A stretch of 64,000 nucleotides of DNA from Chrysogorgia sp. JL179-B06 (GCA_035772405.1 JAYKKM010000439.1:7389501-7453500), one strand, 5' to 3'. Positions 32,714-43,805 are shown, counted from the first letter of the stretch. Notes: a model not told the origin generated them from the letters alone. Made by a program: numbers and translations.

Positions 32714-33869
32714 GCATTCTGAATTTAAATGTGACAAGCGCGCGAGACGCTAACGAAGGGGGCGGGGCATATGGAGTCATATCGGGGACAAAATTAGCTC
32801 CCTCTCTTCGTGGCGTACTGTACTTCGTGGCGTAATGATTAGTTTCGTGGCGTCATAATATGACCATATATCTTCTTCGTCTTGCATCTCTTCGTGGCGT
32901 CGTGCATCTCTTCGTGGCGTCGTGCATCTCTTCGTGGCGTCGTGCATCTGGTCTATTATTATTCTCTATTCTGGCAAAAATGGTCTTGTTATTCGGGCAA
33001 AAATGGTCTTGTTATTCGGGCAAAAACTAGGGTCCTGTCTTAAATTATTCTAATATTTGAATGCAACTTAATGACATTATAACGGGGATTCTCATTTGAG
33101 GGATTAGTAATGGTCAGTGGTATAACCAGGCCTGGGTCCGGGCATTGACTAAACGTTATCTCGTATATTCAACTGGAATATACCTAATACATTTGGTTTT
33201 GTAATATGGCTAATTGCTTTCCCTTCCTTCTCTTCTGCCGTCGTGCAACGCATTCCCCATGTGCGGGAGAGATATATCTGTCTGTTACTTTAACGGTCGT
33301 TAAATACTTCGAATCTCGTACACTGCCGGGGCTAAAAAAACGAGAAAAGTGCCCTCAAATTGCAGGAAATACACCATGTTTCTAATGCATGTCGATGTTT
33401 TAACGAGAAACGTGCATGTACAATAATGCTTAGGTATAACGATAGCAATTCGTGTTCTTGAGGGCGTTATGCATTAAATAGGTTAATATTGACGTCATTT
33501 ATTCGGGCAAGTTATGCTCAGCCCCCCCCCCCCCCACACACACACACACACAATTTCACCCGTACGCCTATGAGCATCTATTCCACTCAGAGTGCTATGA
33601 GCAGCAGCCAAAAGATCAATAATATCGTCCCAAGCAATAATGTCTGCAGTAATAATGTCTGCAATAATGTCTGCAGTCCCACTGCAGACATTGCAGAGAA
33701 ACACGAATAACTTGATCTAGTTTGTAAAGGCAATGATCGAACACAACACTAGACTTTCCCAAAGTCCTTCCCAGTCTTTTTTCGCGGTTTTCTCACGCTT
33801 TCGGCGTCGCTCGTCTTCGTAGCTCGATGCTAACGACTAGTTGTCACCAGTGAACTCAATGTAGATAAC
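32714..33869. repeat. Intergenic with two short minisatellites and homopolymers
   Basis: 'cttcgtggcgtcgtgcatct' is repeated three times (32,888-32,949). 'gcaaaaatggtcttgttattcggg' units repeat at 32,974-33,027. A C14 tract followed by (ca)n lies at 33,521-33,552. 32,760-32,950 recurs inverted at 49,350-49,560, on the other side of the MULE. No gene is supported. Confidence 0.7.
33861..33869. repeat. MULE target duplication, left copy (gtagataac)
   Basis: Nine bases identical to 43,806-43,814, directly abutting the terminal inverted repeat. Nine is the usual duplication length for Mutator-like elements. Confidence 0.93.
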
Positions 33870-34115
33870 GAGGTAGGTAATCTTCGAGTTAAGCCCTTCG
33901 AGTTAAGCCCCTCGAGTTAAGCCCTTTTCGAGTTAAGCTCCGACCACGCCCAAACCACGCCCAAGCCACGCCCATTTTCGTCAAGGGCTTAACTCGAAGA
34001 AAGAAACACGATTTGGGCAGTTCGAGTTAAGCCCCGGGGCTTAACTCGAAGTCAGTCAAGAAATTTGATGCTCGAGTTAAGCCCCGACTTTTGAAGTGTG
34101 TAAACGAGTGACAAA
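33870..34115 (+). repeat. MULE left terminal inverted repeat (246 bp)
   Basis: It contains eight copies of cgagttaagccc (six direct, two inverted), usually preceded by 'tt'. It also has a 'ccacgcccaaaccacgccca' stretch and a palindromic join ttaagccccggggcttaa. The repeated 12-mer is a natural candidate for transposase binding. Confidence 0.92.
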
Positions 34116-34353
34116 CAAATAATAGGGAAATCATAGAAATGGGCGATGGTTCGACTTCGAGAGGCTTGCCCGGTGATTAAAATATTTTATTATATTATTT
34201 ATAATAGGTAAATACGTCTGAACCTTTTAATGCACAACAAAACGGATATATAAAATAATGTAAGTTAAGTTAAGTCTTCAGTCTTAAGTTTCAATAATAT
34301 TCAAACTTTCCCACTATATCTGCAGGACATACACGTAATTGTACATTTGTCCA

Positions 34354-35128
34354 TCATAACTTTATCGGAAGTCCTCTGCGCTGTAACAGAGATATGTCTT
34401 CAGAAGACAGCTGTGAGCCATTCTGGATTTGGATTTCACTGGGTGGTGTTTGGAGATTGCTGGCAAATGGCTTTGTCCCAACGCAACGAGGGTCTGCGCA
34501 AAAGTAAAATTGACGATTAACGGCAAATCGTTGATTGCGCGGGATATATAACCCATTCACTACTATAAAAATTTTACCCGCTGGAATTGTACTCTTGCAT
34601 GAACAGCACGATGCGTTTAGCCGCTCGCCACGTTTTGCTGCTTCCCAAACCTGCTCCGGTTGCCCACTAGTTTTTGATTCAAAAATAGACTCCATTTCTT
34701 GAGGCGTTAGTAAGATTGTATGTTGTGTTTCAGGTCTTGGTTGTTCATTACTTTTTGAAGCAGGTTTCTGACGTTGTTTTCCTTCAGCGGGTGAACCTTT
34801 CAAAATTTCCTTGATTTCCGCGTCGGTGAGAGCTATTTGCTGCAAAAGGTCACTCTTTTTTGGAGTATGAAGCACGCTTATCATGACCCAGATAATGTGC
34901 TTGCAGGAGATTTTGTTTTGGTTTAAGGAAGAATGCAGGAAGAAAGGACAACTGCAACTGGGTTTTCTACAAATTTGGACTGTGTAATCTGTCCCCTGTT
35001 TTCCCGATAACACAAATTTCATTGCGGTTTGAGAAACCGACAAGGTCTCCAAAAGCGTGAAATACTTCCCATCATCTTCAGCTTTTTTAAGCGACTTCAA
35101 GAAACCTTTACTTCGTGTTGGTCTATAC
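34354..35128 (-). CDS. MULE exon 6: SWIM zinc finger and C-terminal Cys cluster
   Basis: Starts after acceptor tttatatag and ends with a TGA after 'RRGLPIKL'. The SWIM motif (CxCx(n)CxH) is 'CSCPFFLHSSLNQNKISCKH'. In MULE transposases SWIM follows the catalytic core and is thought to help DNA or protein binding. Further on, 'NASCCSCKSTIPAGKI' and 'YFCADPRCVG' form a second possible zinc site. The join to exon 5 restores an Arg codon split 2+1. Confidence 0.85.
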
Positions 35129-38100
35129 CTATATAAACAAAATACAAAGATATACATATTATTAGACAGTCAGAGTACCATGTCACTGAGTATTTATTAG
35201 CGTTTTAAAATCGCACCTTTGCTTTATGAAACATAACCATGAAGCGTCGAGGCCAGCGTGGCCGACTCTATTGAGTAATCTACTCTATAGAGCCGGCCGC
35301 GCTGGCAAGATGAAACACGGAAAGCAATTTCTACAGTTACCTTAAGTATAATTATTTTAAGGACGATCAGTTAAAGAAAAAAGGTACAGTAGGTTCGAGT
35401 GATAATATCTAGTCGGGTCCCATGTTCGATAATAGTTTTGCCTTTTCGGTCAAAAAGTTACAGAAGCGTCATTTGCTACGTCATTTGCAAATAGATCTTA
35501 GGAGTACTTGCGTTGCACAATTATTACACCGCCGACTAAATAATAATTATACTCTAGTTTATCCCAAACTGCATTGCGTATTCCTGATATCTAACGGATT
35601 GTAGGATAATTGCAATTATAATTTATGCAAACGCTTCTAAGGCCTATTTATGAGCTGATGGTTCAAATGATAGAGATGAACCAGCTAACCTTTCTCCTCT
35701 CTCATTTTTTCCCGTTCTCCGTTTTCTCTTACGCTCTCCAGTTTCGCCTTCAGAAGACGAACTAGATGTTTCTTCTCCGCTTTTATGATGGCCTTCTGAT
35801 TTTCCTTGGGCATCATCATCGGATAAGTCCTTTTCCAGTAGGTCATCAGCATACTCGTTCGCACGTTTAGATTGTGCAGCAAAGTCTCTCTTGCGACGCT
35901 TTGTACCTGATGGACCTGTTCCCTGACATTTCACTCCTTGGCCAAAAAGTTCTAAAGTTCTTTCAAGACGCAACGCCAACACCACGTCCTTGTAAGCAGC
36001 GTCAACGAGTCGGAGACCTTTCGATCCAGTAGTAACGTAGCTGGAATGATACACTTCCGATAGATTTACTTGAGCTGCACCGACTGGTTTGAACGCTCTT
36101 GCAAAGTGTCCCTTCCTTTCGTTCCACCATTCAAGCCATGTATTCAAAAATTCACGCTTTTGTGGTTTCTTCTGAATAAATCTCTTTAGTTCCAAATATG
36201 CCTCTTCGTACGACTTAGATGTAACAGACGTCATCAGTTTGTCTGCAAGCATCTTGAACTTTCTCTGTGATTTCAAACTATGCAAATGCCTAGCATGACG
36301 AAAAACCGACTGCTTGAAATGGAATTCGCAACTAACAGTTCTCTCATTAACAGCCTCTTCTCCATATACAGCTTTAATTGATGCCCAGTTTCCGCCATGC
36401 TCGTCAACTGACCACCCTGCAGGATTAAACTTGTAGCCCTTCTTGCCAGTAAACGTTTCAAGAACCTCATTCAAAAGTGTCCAGAATATAATCATTGTCT
36501 CGGTAGATTCACTCTCACATTCCATAGTAGCAATTTTGACTACTTTTCGCAATAGTTCAACATACACATGTGCTCCGAGAGTAACAAACCCAGGACATCG
36601 CTTAAAGGTGCCGTCGAAAAAGCAGTATTCACTGGAAAGAAAATCATCCCCATCGCGATCCATGGCAGCTGCCAACTTTGCTTGTGCTCTGCTTGTTTTA
36701 AAAACATATGACGGATCTCCATTTAGGTTGCGATTGTTTACTTTGTAAATCAGGAAGGGATCTTTTTCCATTAGTCGACTTCTTAGCTCGCCAACGGCCT
36801 CAAAACTGTGCCCACTGGGATGAGATTCTTTTTCTGTTTTCTTTTTGCAATACTTCACTCGTTCCTCTTCGATTACCGAATCGACAATATTGTGAACATC
36901 TTCCCAAGACATGTCTTCATTGACAAGAGCTTCGACAATAATGTCGTCCGCGGCCTGTCTAGGAGTTGTCTTCGAATTTGCTTCAAACTTTTTCTTGAGA
37001 CCTTCTTCGTTAAGCTCGACAGTTTTCTTAGCTTCACAAGCGTGAAAACCAGAGTGATAAACGTTGACGTAATGTTCATTCTTCTCGAACTCCCATATCT
37101 TTTGGGCGTTGCATTGTACCCATGTCGCATGTTTACCACAGCTGCTGCATGATATTTTTCCACTTTCATCAGCCTCAAATTGGAGTCGGTTGTTTTTCTT
37201 ATACATTGCAAGAAACAGACATTTGGAATATTCGCAACTGTATCCTCCCTTGCAACGTGCGCTTCTTCTGACTCCATTGAAGCCTTTTAGACGTAACCCA
37301 TGTATCCCAGAGTCTGCCATCCTTACTGCTGTGCATTCTTTGTAATGGATCGAAAGGCAACCGAAAAGCCACCAGTCCATTAATGTCATGCGGTATTTCG
37401 TGTACTTCCAATATGTCAATATCCTGCCACACTGCAATATTGCTTTTCCGACGAGAATGGTCTTTTGATTTTCGATGACGTCTTCTGGTAGGCTCATTCC
37501 CGTCATACTCCGTATTGGAATCTCCTTTCAGAGAATGCTCATCTGTGGACATGTTGAGACTGTCTTGCGACGATGAACATTCTGAACTATCTATGAAAAC
37601 AGTTTCCATTGCTTTGTTGATATTTCCCGAAATGTTATTGTGTTCCGATACATTAGGAGAGCGAAGAATGGCATTCACTATTTCACATTTCTCAATGCAA
37701 ACATCAATGTTCACAGCCTTCTCTTTCGCGATGCGTCGAAGTTCTTTTACCGATTTTCCTATCAAATCGTTGTATTGTAGAGAAGTAGAAGCTAAAATAA
37801 TTGCAAAGGAATATATTAGACAGTTAATACAATAGATCTTATTGAATGGGTGACATATAATTCGGTAAACAAAGGGACCACACGCTCCAATCTCGTACCC
37901 AGGCTCTTCTGTACGGGATAAGTGATTTTCAGTAAGCGTCATGCACATGGTGGTCAACTTCAAAAAATGCGGATAGTTTTAAGAGCGATCAAATGATGTT
38001 AAATTTTTCCAGTTTATGCCATTTGCCACCAACTATACAAGGCAAATACTGTACGTAAAATGAAATAATTTTGCACCGCTTACTCCCTCCAACACCTGTT

Positions 38101-41100
38101 GTCACTATTGAAATTGACCACGATGTGCGGCAACGTAAGGTTTATACGTAAGCTGTGCCACCTCCCGAGTACTTTCTCCCCCAATGAAATGCATGTCCCA
38201 ACTCACAATTATGATGAATATAATCATGCAAAAGGATTCCATAGGATCATCAACCAGCAATAATTGAATTTATACTAATAACGTGAGAGTACCAAATTTT
38301 CAATGCATAACAACATATTTTTCTTCTCAAGTTTCTTACCATCACAATTTAAACATTCAACCTCTCGAAAGTCAATTAAATCAAAGTCAACGTTGACTGA
38401 AACATCATAATAACGGCGCAAACGTGAAAACACGACTTCAATCTGCGGTCCAACGTAGTCTGTGTCCATATCATGGCTAAATGGGTATAATGTTAAGCTG
38501 CATTCCTTTCCATCGTTAGTCACTTGGATTATAGGTACACTTCATGTTTGTCACATTAACTAGTGCAAATGGCAGATAGTCAACCGCTCCTTTCGTATAG
38601 TCCCCCAATGTTTCATACATTATCAGTTCAGTTTCGTAATCTCCTACAAGGCCATACAAATCAGGTTTTTGTCTTAGTTCATGCATAGCTTTTTGCAGCA
38701 AACCTTTGTAGTTTCCATCATATTTCTTCCCAAGGACAAGATTTGTTGCAAAATCCCACGCCTCAACCATGCAATACCCAGATGGATCTATCTTCCATAT
38801 TTTCTTCCCATACTTGTTGGCAAGCAATTCGGACAAAGCAGCATCTTCTTTGCTTAGCATGTCCTTCTCTTCTTCATAACTTATTGAACTTGCATCTACT
38901 GCGCACGCAAAGCATTCACCTGTGAGAATGCGTCTTTCATTGACTGAATGCCTATATTAATAGTAATAATAATAATAATAATCCGACGAGAATACGAGCC
39001 TCTTGATTACATCACAGCGATATTTGGTGGGAGAGTGTGAAGGCTAGATTATGTCGAACTAGAATAATTATATATAAATAATCGCGTCAGTTCTGTATGG
39101 GCGTTAACTAACGCACGAGTCATTGTAAATCCAATACAGATCTGATGCGAGTATTTTATATTACTTGTGAAATGAGCCTAATTCGCCTAATTAGCATTCT
39201 TAACTTTCATACAGGTCATCTTCATTGAGATTTACAAAGCTATACATGTGACCTACATAATACTACGCTGTGTTGTTGCTTAGCCTCACTAATTATTCAC
39301 GAATTTCACAATTTATGTTAAAGAGCAGCAGGAAACTGCATGTTGTCTATTGCATTGACAAAAAATACACTTACAAAACGCAATAAGCTGTTTCCAGGCA
39401 TTCTTGATAACGAATGCTTTCTTCGACCACCTGGAGTACCTCTTGCCACATGTTTTCGATATTTAGTGGTATTACAAATATATCATCTGGCTGCTGCACC
39501 CAAAATGTACCATCATTGTAATCGTTTATAAATCTTTGGACTGTCTTGATTTTGTCACTTATGGACTTTAACTTGGACATGTTCATCCACAATAGAGCGT
39601 CCCAATCTTCTAGTGCCTCCTCAAAATGTTTCACTATCGTCCAGTAGCCATCATTCTAGGATATCAAATGAAATTAACATTGTATTAACAAATATATATG
39701 TTTCTTCGTTTTGATTGAATTATTAATGAAGAGAAAAGTATAATTAAGCTACTAGCTTTTAGCAGAAATCATGAAACCAGTAAAGTGGGCGTTTAGACAA
39801 CTTTAATAACTGTCCGTTTGCAAGTAAATAAGTATAATTTTCTTTCTTTCTTTTTTTTAACAAACTTTATTGGGTAACAAGAATATGCAAAAATACATAT
39901 TTACAAAAAAGATCATATAGGAACAGCCAAACAGAAGAAAGAAAAACAAAGCAAAATAGAAAACACACAAAAAAAATTGATTAATTTAAAAAAAAAATAA
40001 CAAAATAAAATAAACAAAAAAAAACAAAAAAACACAACCCTAACAAAACAACCAGTAGTTACCCAAACGGAAGAGGCACAAACGGGACGTAAGTACTCAT
40101 GCGAGGCACCTCTCCAAAAAATCCCCCAAAAAACAAAAAAAGACTATTGCAAACTTACTAAAAAACATAGTAAAATACAATTAATGAGAGATCAAGTACA
40201 GGTTAGGTTTACGTCAAAAACTGTTAGTAGCAGTCCTGAGTAGTGACAAGAAATACATTTTTAAAATATTTTTACAAGGATGGGCTATTTTACAAATAGT
40301 GTATCATTATTATTATGACGATCTTTATTTAAACACGGTACTGTTTCACTATTCCACTTTATAAGTTTTGCAGGAATTTTATCATAGCCAATTGCCTTAT
40401 TAGGTGAAACACTTAAGAGAAGTTTAAGTACCTCCTGACTAGAAATCTCTCGAAAAGAAAAGTTGCTGTTGACCCCCGTAATATGGTAGTCAGGAGGGTA
40501 TTTAGCACTCGGAGTTTTTTTGGATAACATATTTCCAATTTCAGTAAAGTATTTATTAAAAGCATCTGGAATGTTTTTCAAATCAATTTCATTATTTTCA
40601 TCCTGAATTTGTATCTGATCAGTCGATCTTGGATGTTCGTTTATCAGTTTGTTAATTGTATTGCAGGTGCTTTTAATAGTGCTTCCTCTATTATTTTCTA
40701 GACCTTTAGAATAATACGAACGGATGGCATTTTTATCTGGCCATTATAACGATTTCCAATCATTTTCAGCATTGGTTTTACAAGCCTTTCGCTTTAAATA
40801 ATTATTTTGTGTTTTATCATATAAAAGTTGCTTTGTTGTCATACTTTGTTTCATAGTTTGACAATCCAGTTAAAATAACAGGCCTGGTACGTAGCAAAAC
40901 TGCATCACCCGTCTTTTAAGACCGCCATCTTTAATGAAAATCAGGGCCACAGTCTATCCCCGATCGTCGGCGATTCTTACGACAACGAGGTTCACACTTG
41001 TCGTGACTTGTCATAATTCGTTCCAAAGATAAAATTTAAACGACAAGTGAGAACTAGGCTTTAATACGAGCGTATTTCAACAATTTTGAACGTAGCGTCT

Positions 41101-42369
41101 AATGGTACTATTCGACAGCTAAAACATGATCTTTAACACGTCAAACTAAATCGTTAAACTCAATATCTAGTGCGTTGAAGCTCGATTCATTACCATTTTG
41201 GATACACACTATATCGTTGCAATCAACGCCATCTTAATATATATTCCTGTTCGCTTGAGCCGGAGAGACAAAACTTTGGATAAACTTTCATCCAATGAAT
41301 ATACAGCATATTACTGATAAGTGATAAACTCCGCCGTTGTATTGAAATATTTCAATTTCTTTTCACCGTAATATGCATGAAAGCAACTTCTTTGTCAATG
41401 CAGTAATATTACCTTATCGGAACACTGAAAAATGTTTCCATACTCCTTAATGACGAAAGAACCTACGTCTTTTTCCATTTCACTCAAGTTATAACACTTG
41501 TCAGGATGATACGTCACCAGCCATCTTCTACACAAGAAATGAGGCACTAAATTGCAAGGTTATTATTAATATGCAAGCTACGCGTCAATTGAACTCGACG
41601 ACCGAAGGCGCGCACACAAACAAATTAAACAAGTTCAACCCAAATTAATTATACCAATATTGGTAACAAGCAGAAATTGATATCTCTTCGATTTCGATCT
41701 CTTCGAGAATGGGGTCCTGCATATCCGCTGTGACACCGGTATTGACTATTGATGACATATTTTTCAAAGCCTGTCAGCGTGCGCTAAATAATGACATATT
41801 TCGAGATTAAATTTACTGTTCTAAAAGTTTAATCCTAGAAACAAACTATATACCCGGATCAGAACATTCAATCGCCAGCAAAACTAATCAAACTAATCTA
41901 ACCATGCAAACGGCACGTGTTTTCATGTCACTTGATATAAATTTTAATCATTACCGGCGCTATATCGGTGTATTTCGCACCGCAATCGCATGCATCTTTT
42001 GACGTAAAAATCAAGCTAATAACATACATGTAAGTGTGTCGCGGTTGCCGTTTGAAGTTTAATAAAGCTCGAGTGATTATTTGATGCAACGGTTAACGAT
42101 ATGCGTCACGCCTGGATCTTTAGTTATAGTCCCAACAGCACAAAATACACATCGAAATCAATTGACACATATTCAGAAAGGTTATGCACTTACTTGTAAT
42201 GCACTTACTTGTAAACCCTTTCGACTTCTTTTCTTTCAAGAGTTTTCCAGTCTTGGTTGGAAAGGCGGCAAACTTCAGATAGCGGACGCAAGCAACGGAT
42301 TGTTGCCGCACACATCTCCCAGTTGAAAACAACTGAATCGTTTAAAGATTCCAATTCAAAACGATTCAT
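34354..42369 (-). CDS. Six-exon MULE transposase fused to OTU-like and J-like segments
   Basis: Exons (minus): 42,369-42,209; 41,527-41,413; 39,655-39,375; 38,951-38,340; 37,791-35,690; 35,128-34,354. Donors are GTAAGTG, GTAATAT, GTAAGTG, GTAAGAA and GTTAGC; every acceptor ends AG. Phases agree at all five joins (2, 0, 2, 1, 2). The sum is 4,046 nt, or 1,348 codons with stop after discounting two extra bases (near 38,532 and 37,286). Order by residue: N-terminus with HPD (1-92), helical linker (93-186), OTU-like (about 200-385), SAP-like (about 393-425), zinc-binding (about 560-650), DDE core (about 740-900), basic Ser-rich hinge (about 1,030-1,089), SWIM finger (about 1,130-1,155), C-terminal Cys cluster. 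The start is the first ATG of an open exon; an internal Met at 42,315 is possible. No other transposase gene lies between the TIRs. Confidence 0.75.
35690..37791 (-). CDS. MULE exon 5: SAP-like, zinc-binding and DDE transposase core
   Basis: Begins after acceptor ttattttag with 'LIGKSVKELRRIAKEKAVNI', a SAP/ARMET-like helix-turn-helix for DNA binding, then an acidic Ser-rich stretch. 'DINGLVAFRLPFDP' leads to the zinc-binding region 'RRSARCKGGYSCEYSKC', 'SCSSCGKHATWVQC' and 'YHSGFHACEAKK', as in the WRKY-GCM1/FLYWCH-like N-terminus of MULE proteins. The DDE core shows 'YCFFDGTFKRCPGFVTLGAH' (first Asp), 'AGWSVDEHGGNW' (second Asp) and the C..H motif 'CEFHFKQSVFRHARHL'. The Glu lies in the helices after it. 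One extra A in a run of four (37,285-37,288) shifts the frame. The donor is gaaag|gttagc. Confidence 0.88.
38340..38951 (-). CDS. MULE exon 4: OTU-like cysteine protease-like domain
   Basis: Acceptor aatatag, donor gatg|gtaagaa. 'KIWKIDPSGYCMVEAWDFAT' fits the OTU nucleophile box (Asp...Gly-x-Cys followed by a helix). 'PFALVNVTNMKC' and the terminal 'EVVFSRLRRYYDVSV' fit the late strands, where OTU enzymes carry His in 'HYD' or 'HFD'. Here that residue is Tyr, so deubiquitinase activity is doubtful. A one-base excess near 38,532 shifts the frame between 'NMKC' and 'VTNDGKECSLTLYPF'. OTU and ULP1 proteases are known passengers of some DNA transposons, where they may counter host ubiquitin or SUMO control. 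The match is by motif, not by search. Confidence 0.5.
39375..39655 (-). CDS. MULE exon 3: helical linker
   Basis: Acceptor tatcctag and strong donor gtaagtg bound 93 and two-thirds codons. The peptide ('IVKHFEEALEDWDALLWMNM', 'VEESIRYQECLETAYCVL') is strongly helical, acidic and Trp-rich. No family is recognised. The split Leu codon is completed by the first base of exon 4. Confidence 0.7.
39843..40870 (-). mobile_element. LINE fragment in MULE intron 2
   Basis: Minus-strand 40,581-40,285 encodes an RT N-terminal block ('DAFNKYFTEIGNMLSKK', 'SVSPNKAIGYDKIPAKLIKW'). Coordinates down to 39,843 are A-rich and end with aataaagtttgttaaaaaaa then a gaaa-type tail. The RT catalytic part is deleted. 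It sits wholly inside an intron of the MULE gene, so it need not have inactivated it. Confidence 0.7.
41413..41527 (-). CDS. MULE exon 2: HPD-containing, J-domain-like
   Basis: Acceptor cttgtgtag, donor ataag|gtaat. The peptide runs 'RWLVTYHPDKCYNLSEMEKD' then 'FVIKEYGNIF'. Together with the end of exon 1 (ERKEVERVYK) this looks like helix II, the HPD tripeptide and helix III of a J domain, which stimulates Hsp70 ATPases. Helix I is not obvious. The identification is by pattern only. Confidence 0.55.
42209..42369 (-). CDS. MULE exon 1: start of the gene
   Basis: ATG at 42,369 opens 53 codons ('MNRFELESLNDSVVFNWEMC', 'LSNQDWKTLERKEVERVYK') to a strong donor, acaa|gtaagtgc. The 15-base donor region is duplicated in tandem (42,185-42,214). 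Use of the second, outer donor would add an in-frame TAA at once, so only the inner donor is coding. Phase 2 here matches exon 2. Confidence 0.6.
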
Positions 42370-42739
42370 ATTTAAAATAACAGTTGCTGTAAAAATTCAG
42401 ATTTTGTCATTCAAAAATACTGCCCGATAACCAGATCAAATGTAACAGAGAGTGCCTTGAAGGACCATGAGTATTAATCTTTTGCGCAAGGAGAAATTTG
42501 CCGCAGTTTAAATACATAAATCTAGCTTATGAAAACGAATTGCAATAATACATTCATGAGAAAAACCCAAACGCTGTGTTGCTAACATAAAGTTGATCCG
42601 ACTGGGATGAAAACTCGTAATGCACTAGTCAGTGAACCCCCCCCCCCCCCAACCCCGGGGATTAGGCAGGGATTGTGCATTTGTTGGTTTTAATGAGAGC
42701 TAATTCCCCCCTATGCGAGGCCATTTTAATTGGTCTAAT

Positions 42740-42910
42740 TTTTTTTTTGTATAAACATATTTTATTAATAAATTAATTAAAGAGCGTAAACGCTCATCGA
42801 GGGGCTCACACTACATTTAACAATACAAATAATTAAATAACGTACACTACAGGAGAAAACAAACACTAAGTATATGAACAATAAGTAAATAAATTTAGAT
42901 CAACAACAAA
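42740..42910 (-). mobile_element. Short retroposon with 12-bp target duplication
   Basis: The target duplication aattggtctaat is exact at 42,728-42,739 and 42,911-42,922. The insert (171 bases) begins with a T-run on the plus strand, that is, a poly(A) tail on the minus strand next to aataaaatatg. It has no coding content, so it is a 5'-truncated LINE or a SINE. It lies upstream of the MULE gene. Confidence 0.8.
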
Positions 42911-43559
42911 AATTGGTCTAATGCCCGGGCCCTTCGTTGCACGACACTTGTAGAAGATTAATATTAGAGATTTATTCAACAGTTTTCTTCAGGGTTCTTG
43001 TAGAATTCCACACTTTAAAAGGTTTCATCAGTTTCAAAGCTGGGGGTATATTCATAACAAAGGGGACAATATTAATAATTACATATCATGTAAAAGTTTC
43101 ACACAATGACAACTTAATCACAAGCTTTTAATATATTCCCTATTTATACTAGTGATAGTACAACTAGATAGATACAACTATTAAACAAGAAGTTGACTGA
43201 GTGTTTTGTGCAAAAAGACTCAAAACAAACCTTTTGTAATCGTACCATTTTACAAAAATACACTAAATAGCAAAAATTTATATATGGGAATTTGACAATC
43301 AATTTTTGTTTGTAAAAAACCACATTGACATAGCATGCAAAAACCCATTAAAAAAACATTATGTTAGGCCCACACGATTAAAAATTATTCAAGCAACCTT
43401 TGTATAGTTCAAATAAACACTTAATAAAAAACGTACCTTGCTGAATAAAAAGGCTGTTTTCCACTGTAAAAACGTTGCACCGACTGTGAGCACATGGCGA
43501 ATTGTCGTACCCAGGCCATGCATTATATATGCCAATCCCGGTCAAATCACCCGCCATCT

Positions 43560-43805
43560 TTTGTCACTCGTTTACACACTTCAAAAGTCGGGGCTTAACT
43601 CGAGCATCAAATTTCTTGACTGACTTCGAGTTAAGCCCCGGGGCTTAACTCGAACTGCCCAAATCGTGTTTCTTTCTTCGAGTTAAGCCCTTGACGAAAA
43701 TGGGCGTGGTTTGGGCGTGGTTTGGGCGTGGTCGGGGCTTAACTCGAAAAGGGCTTAACTCGTGGGGCTTAACTCGAAGGGCTTAACTCGAAGATTACCT
43801 ACCTC
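43560..43805 (-). repeat. MULE right terminal inverted repeat (246 bp)
   Basis: The inverted partner of 33,870-34,115, with eight copies of the cgagttaagccc 12-mer in matching positions. One copy has 'cgtgg' where the left end has 'cgagg'. Confidence 0.92.

Larger units (their letters stand above)
33870..43805 (-). mobile_element. Complete Mutator-like (MULE) DNA transposon, 9.94 kb
   Basis: The element starts gaggtaggtaatc and ends with its complement. It has 246-bp inverted repeats, an exact 9-bp target duplication, and a single six-exon transposase gene on the minus strand. It carries later guests: a LINE 3' piece in intron 2 (39,843-40,870) and a small retroposon (42,740-42,910). Only two single-base frame disturbances were found in the gene, so it is either very recently active or only lightly decayed. 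Gene-free parts (34,116-34,353 and 42,916-43,559) are AT-rich; the right part would hold the promoter. Confidence 0.92.

Noticed and set aside
35644..37506. The 620-codon minus-strand frame as a complete stand-alone transposase gene with its own start
   Set aside because: Its first 70 or so codons are the wrong frame of exon 5. The conserved sequence upstream continues in the neighbouring frame, and a donor at 35,690 joins it to the SWIM exon.
41645..41758. 38-codon minus-strand frame starting MSSIVNTG as the first exon of the MULE gene
   Set aside because: Its only phase-compatible donor would create a stop on joining exon 2, whereas the exon at 42,209-42,369 joins cleanly.
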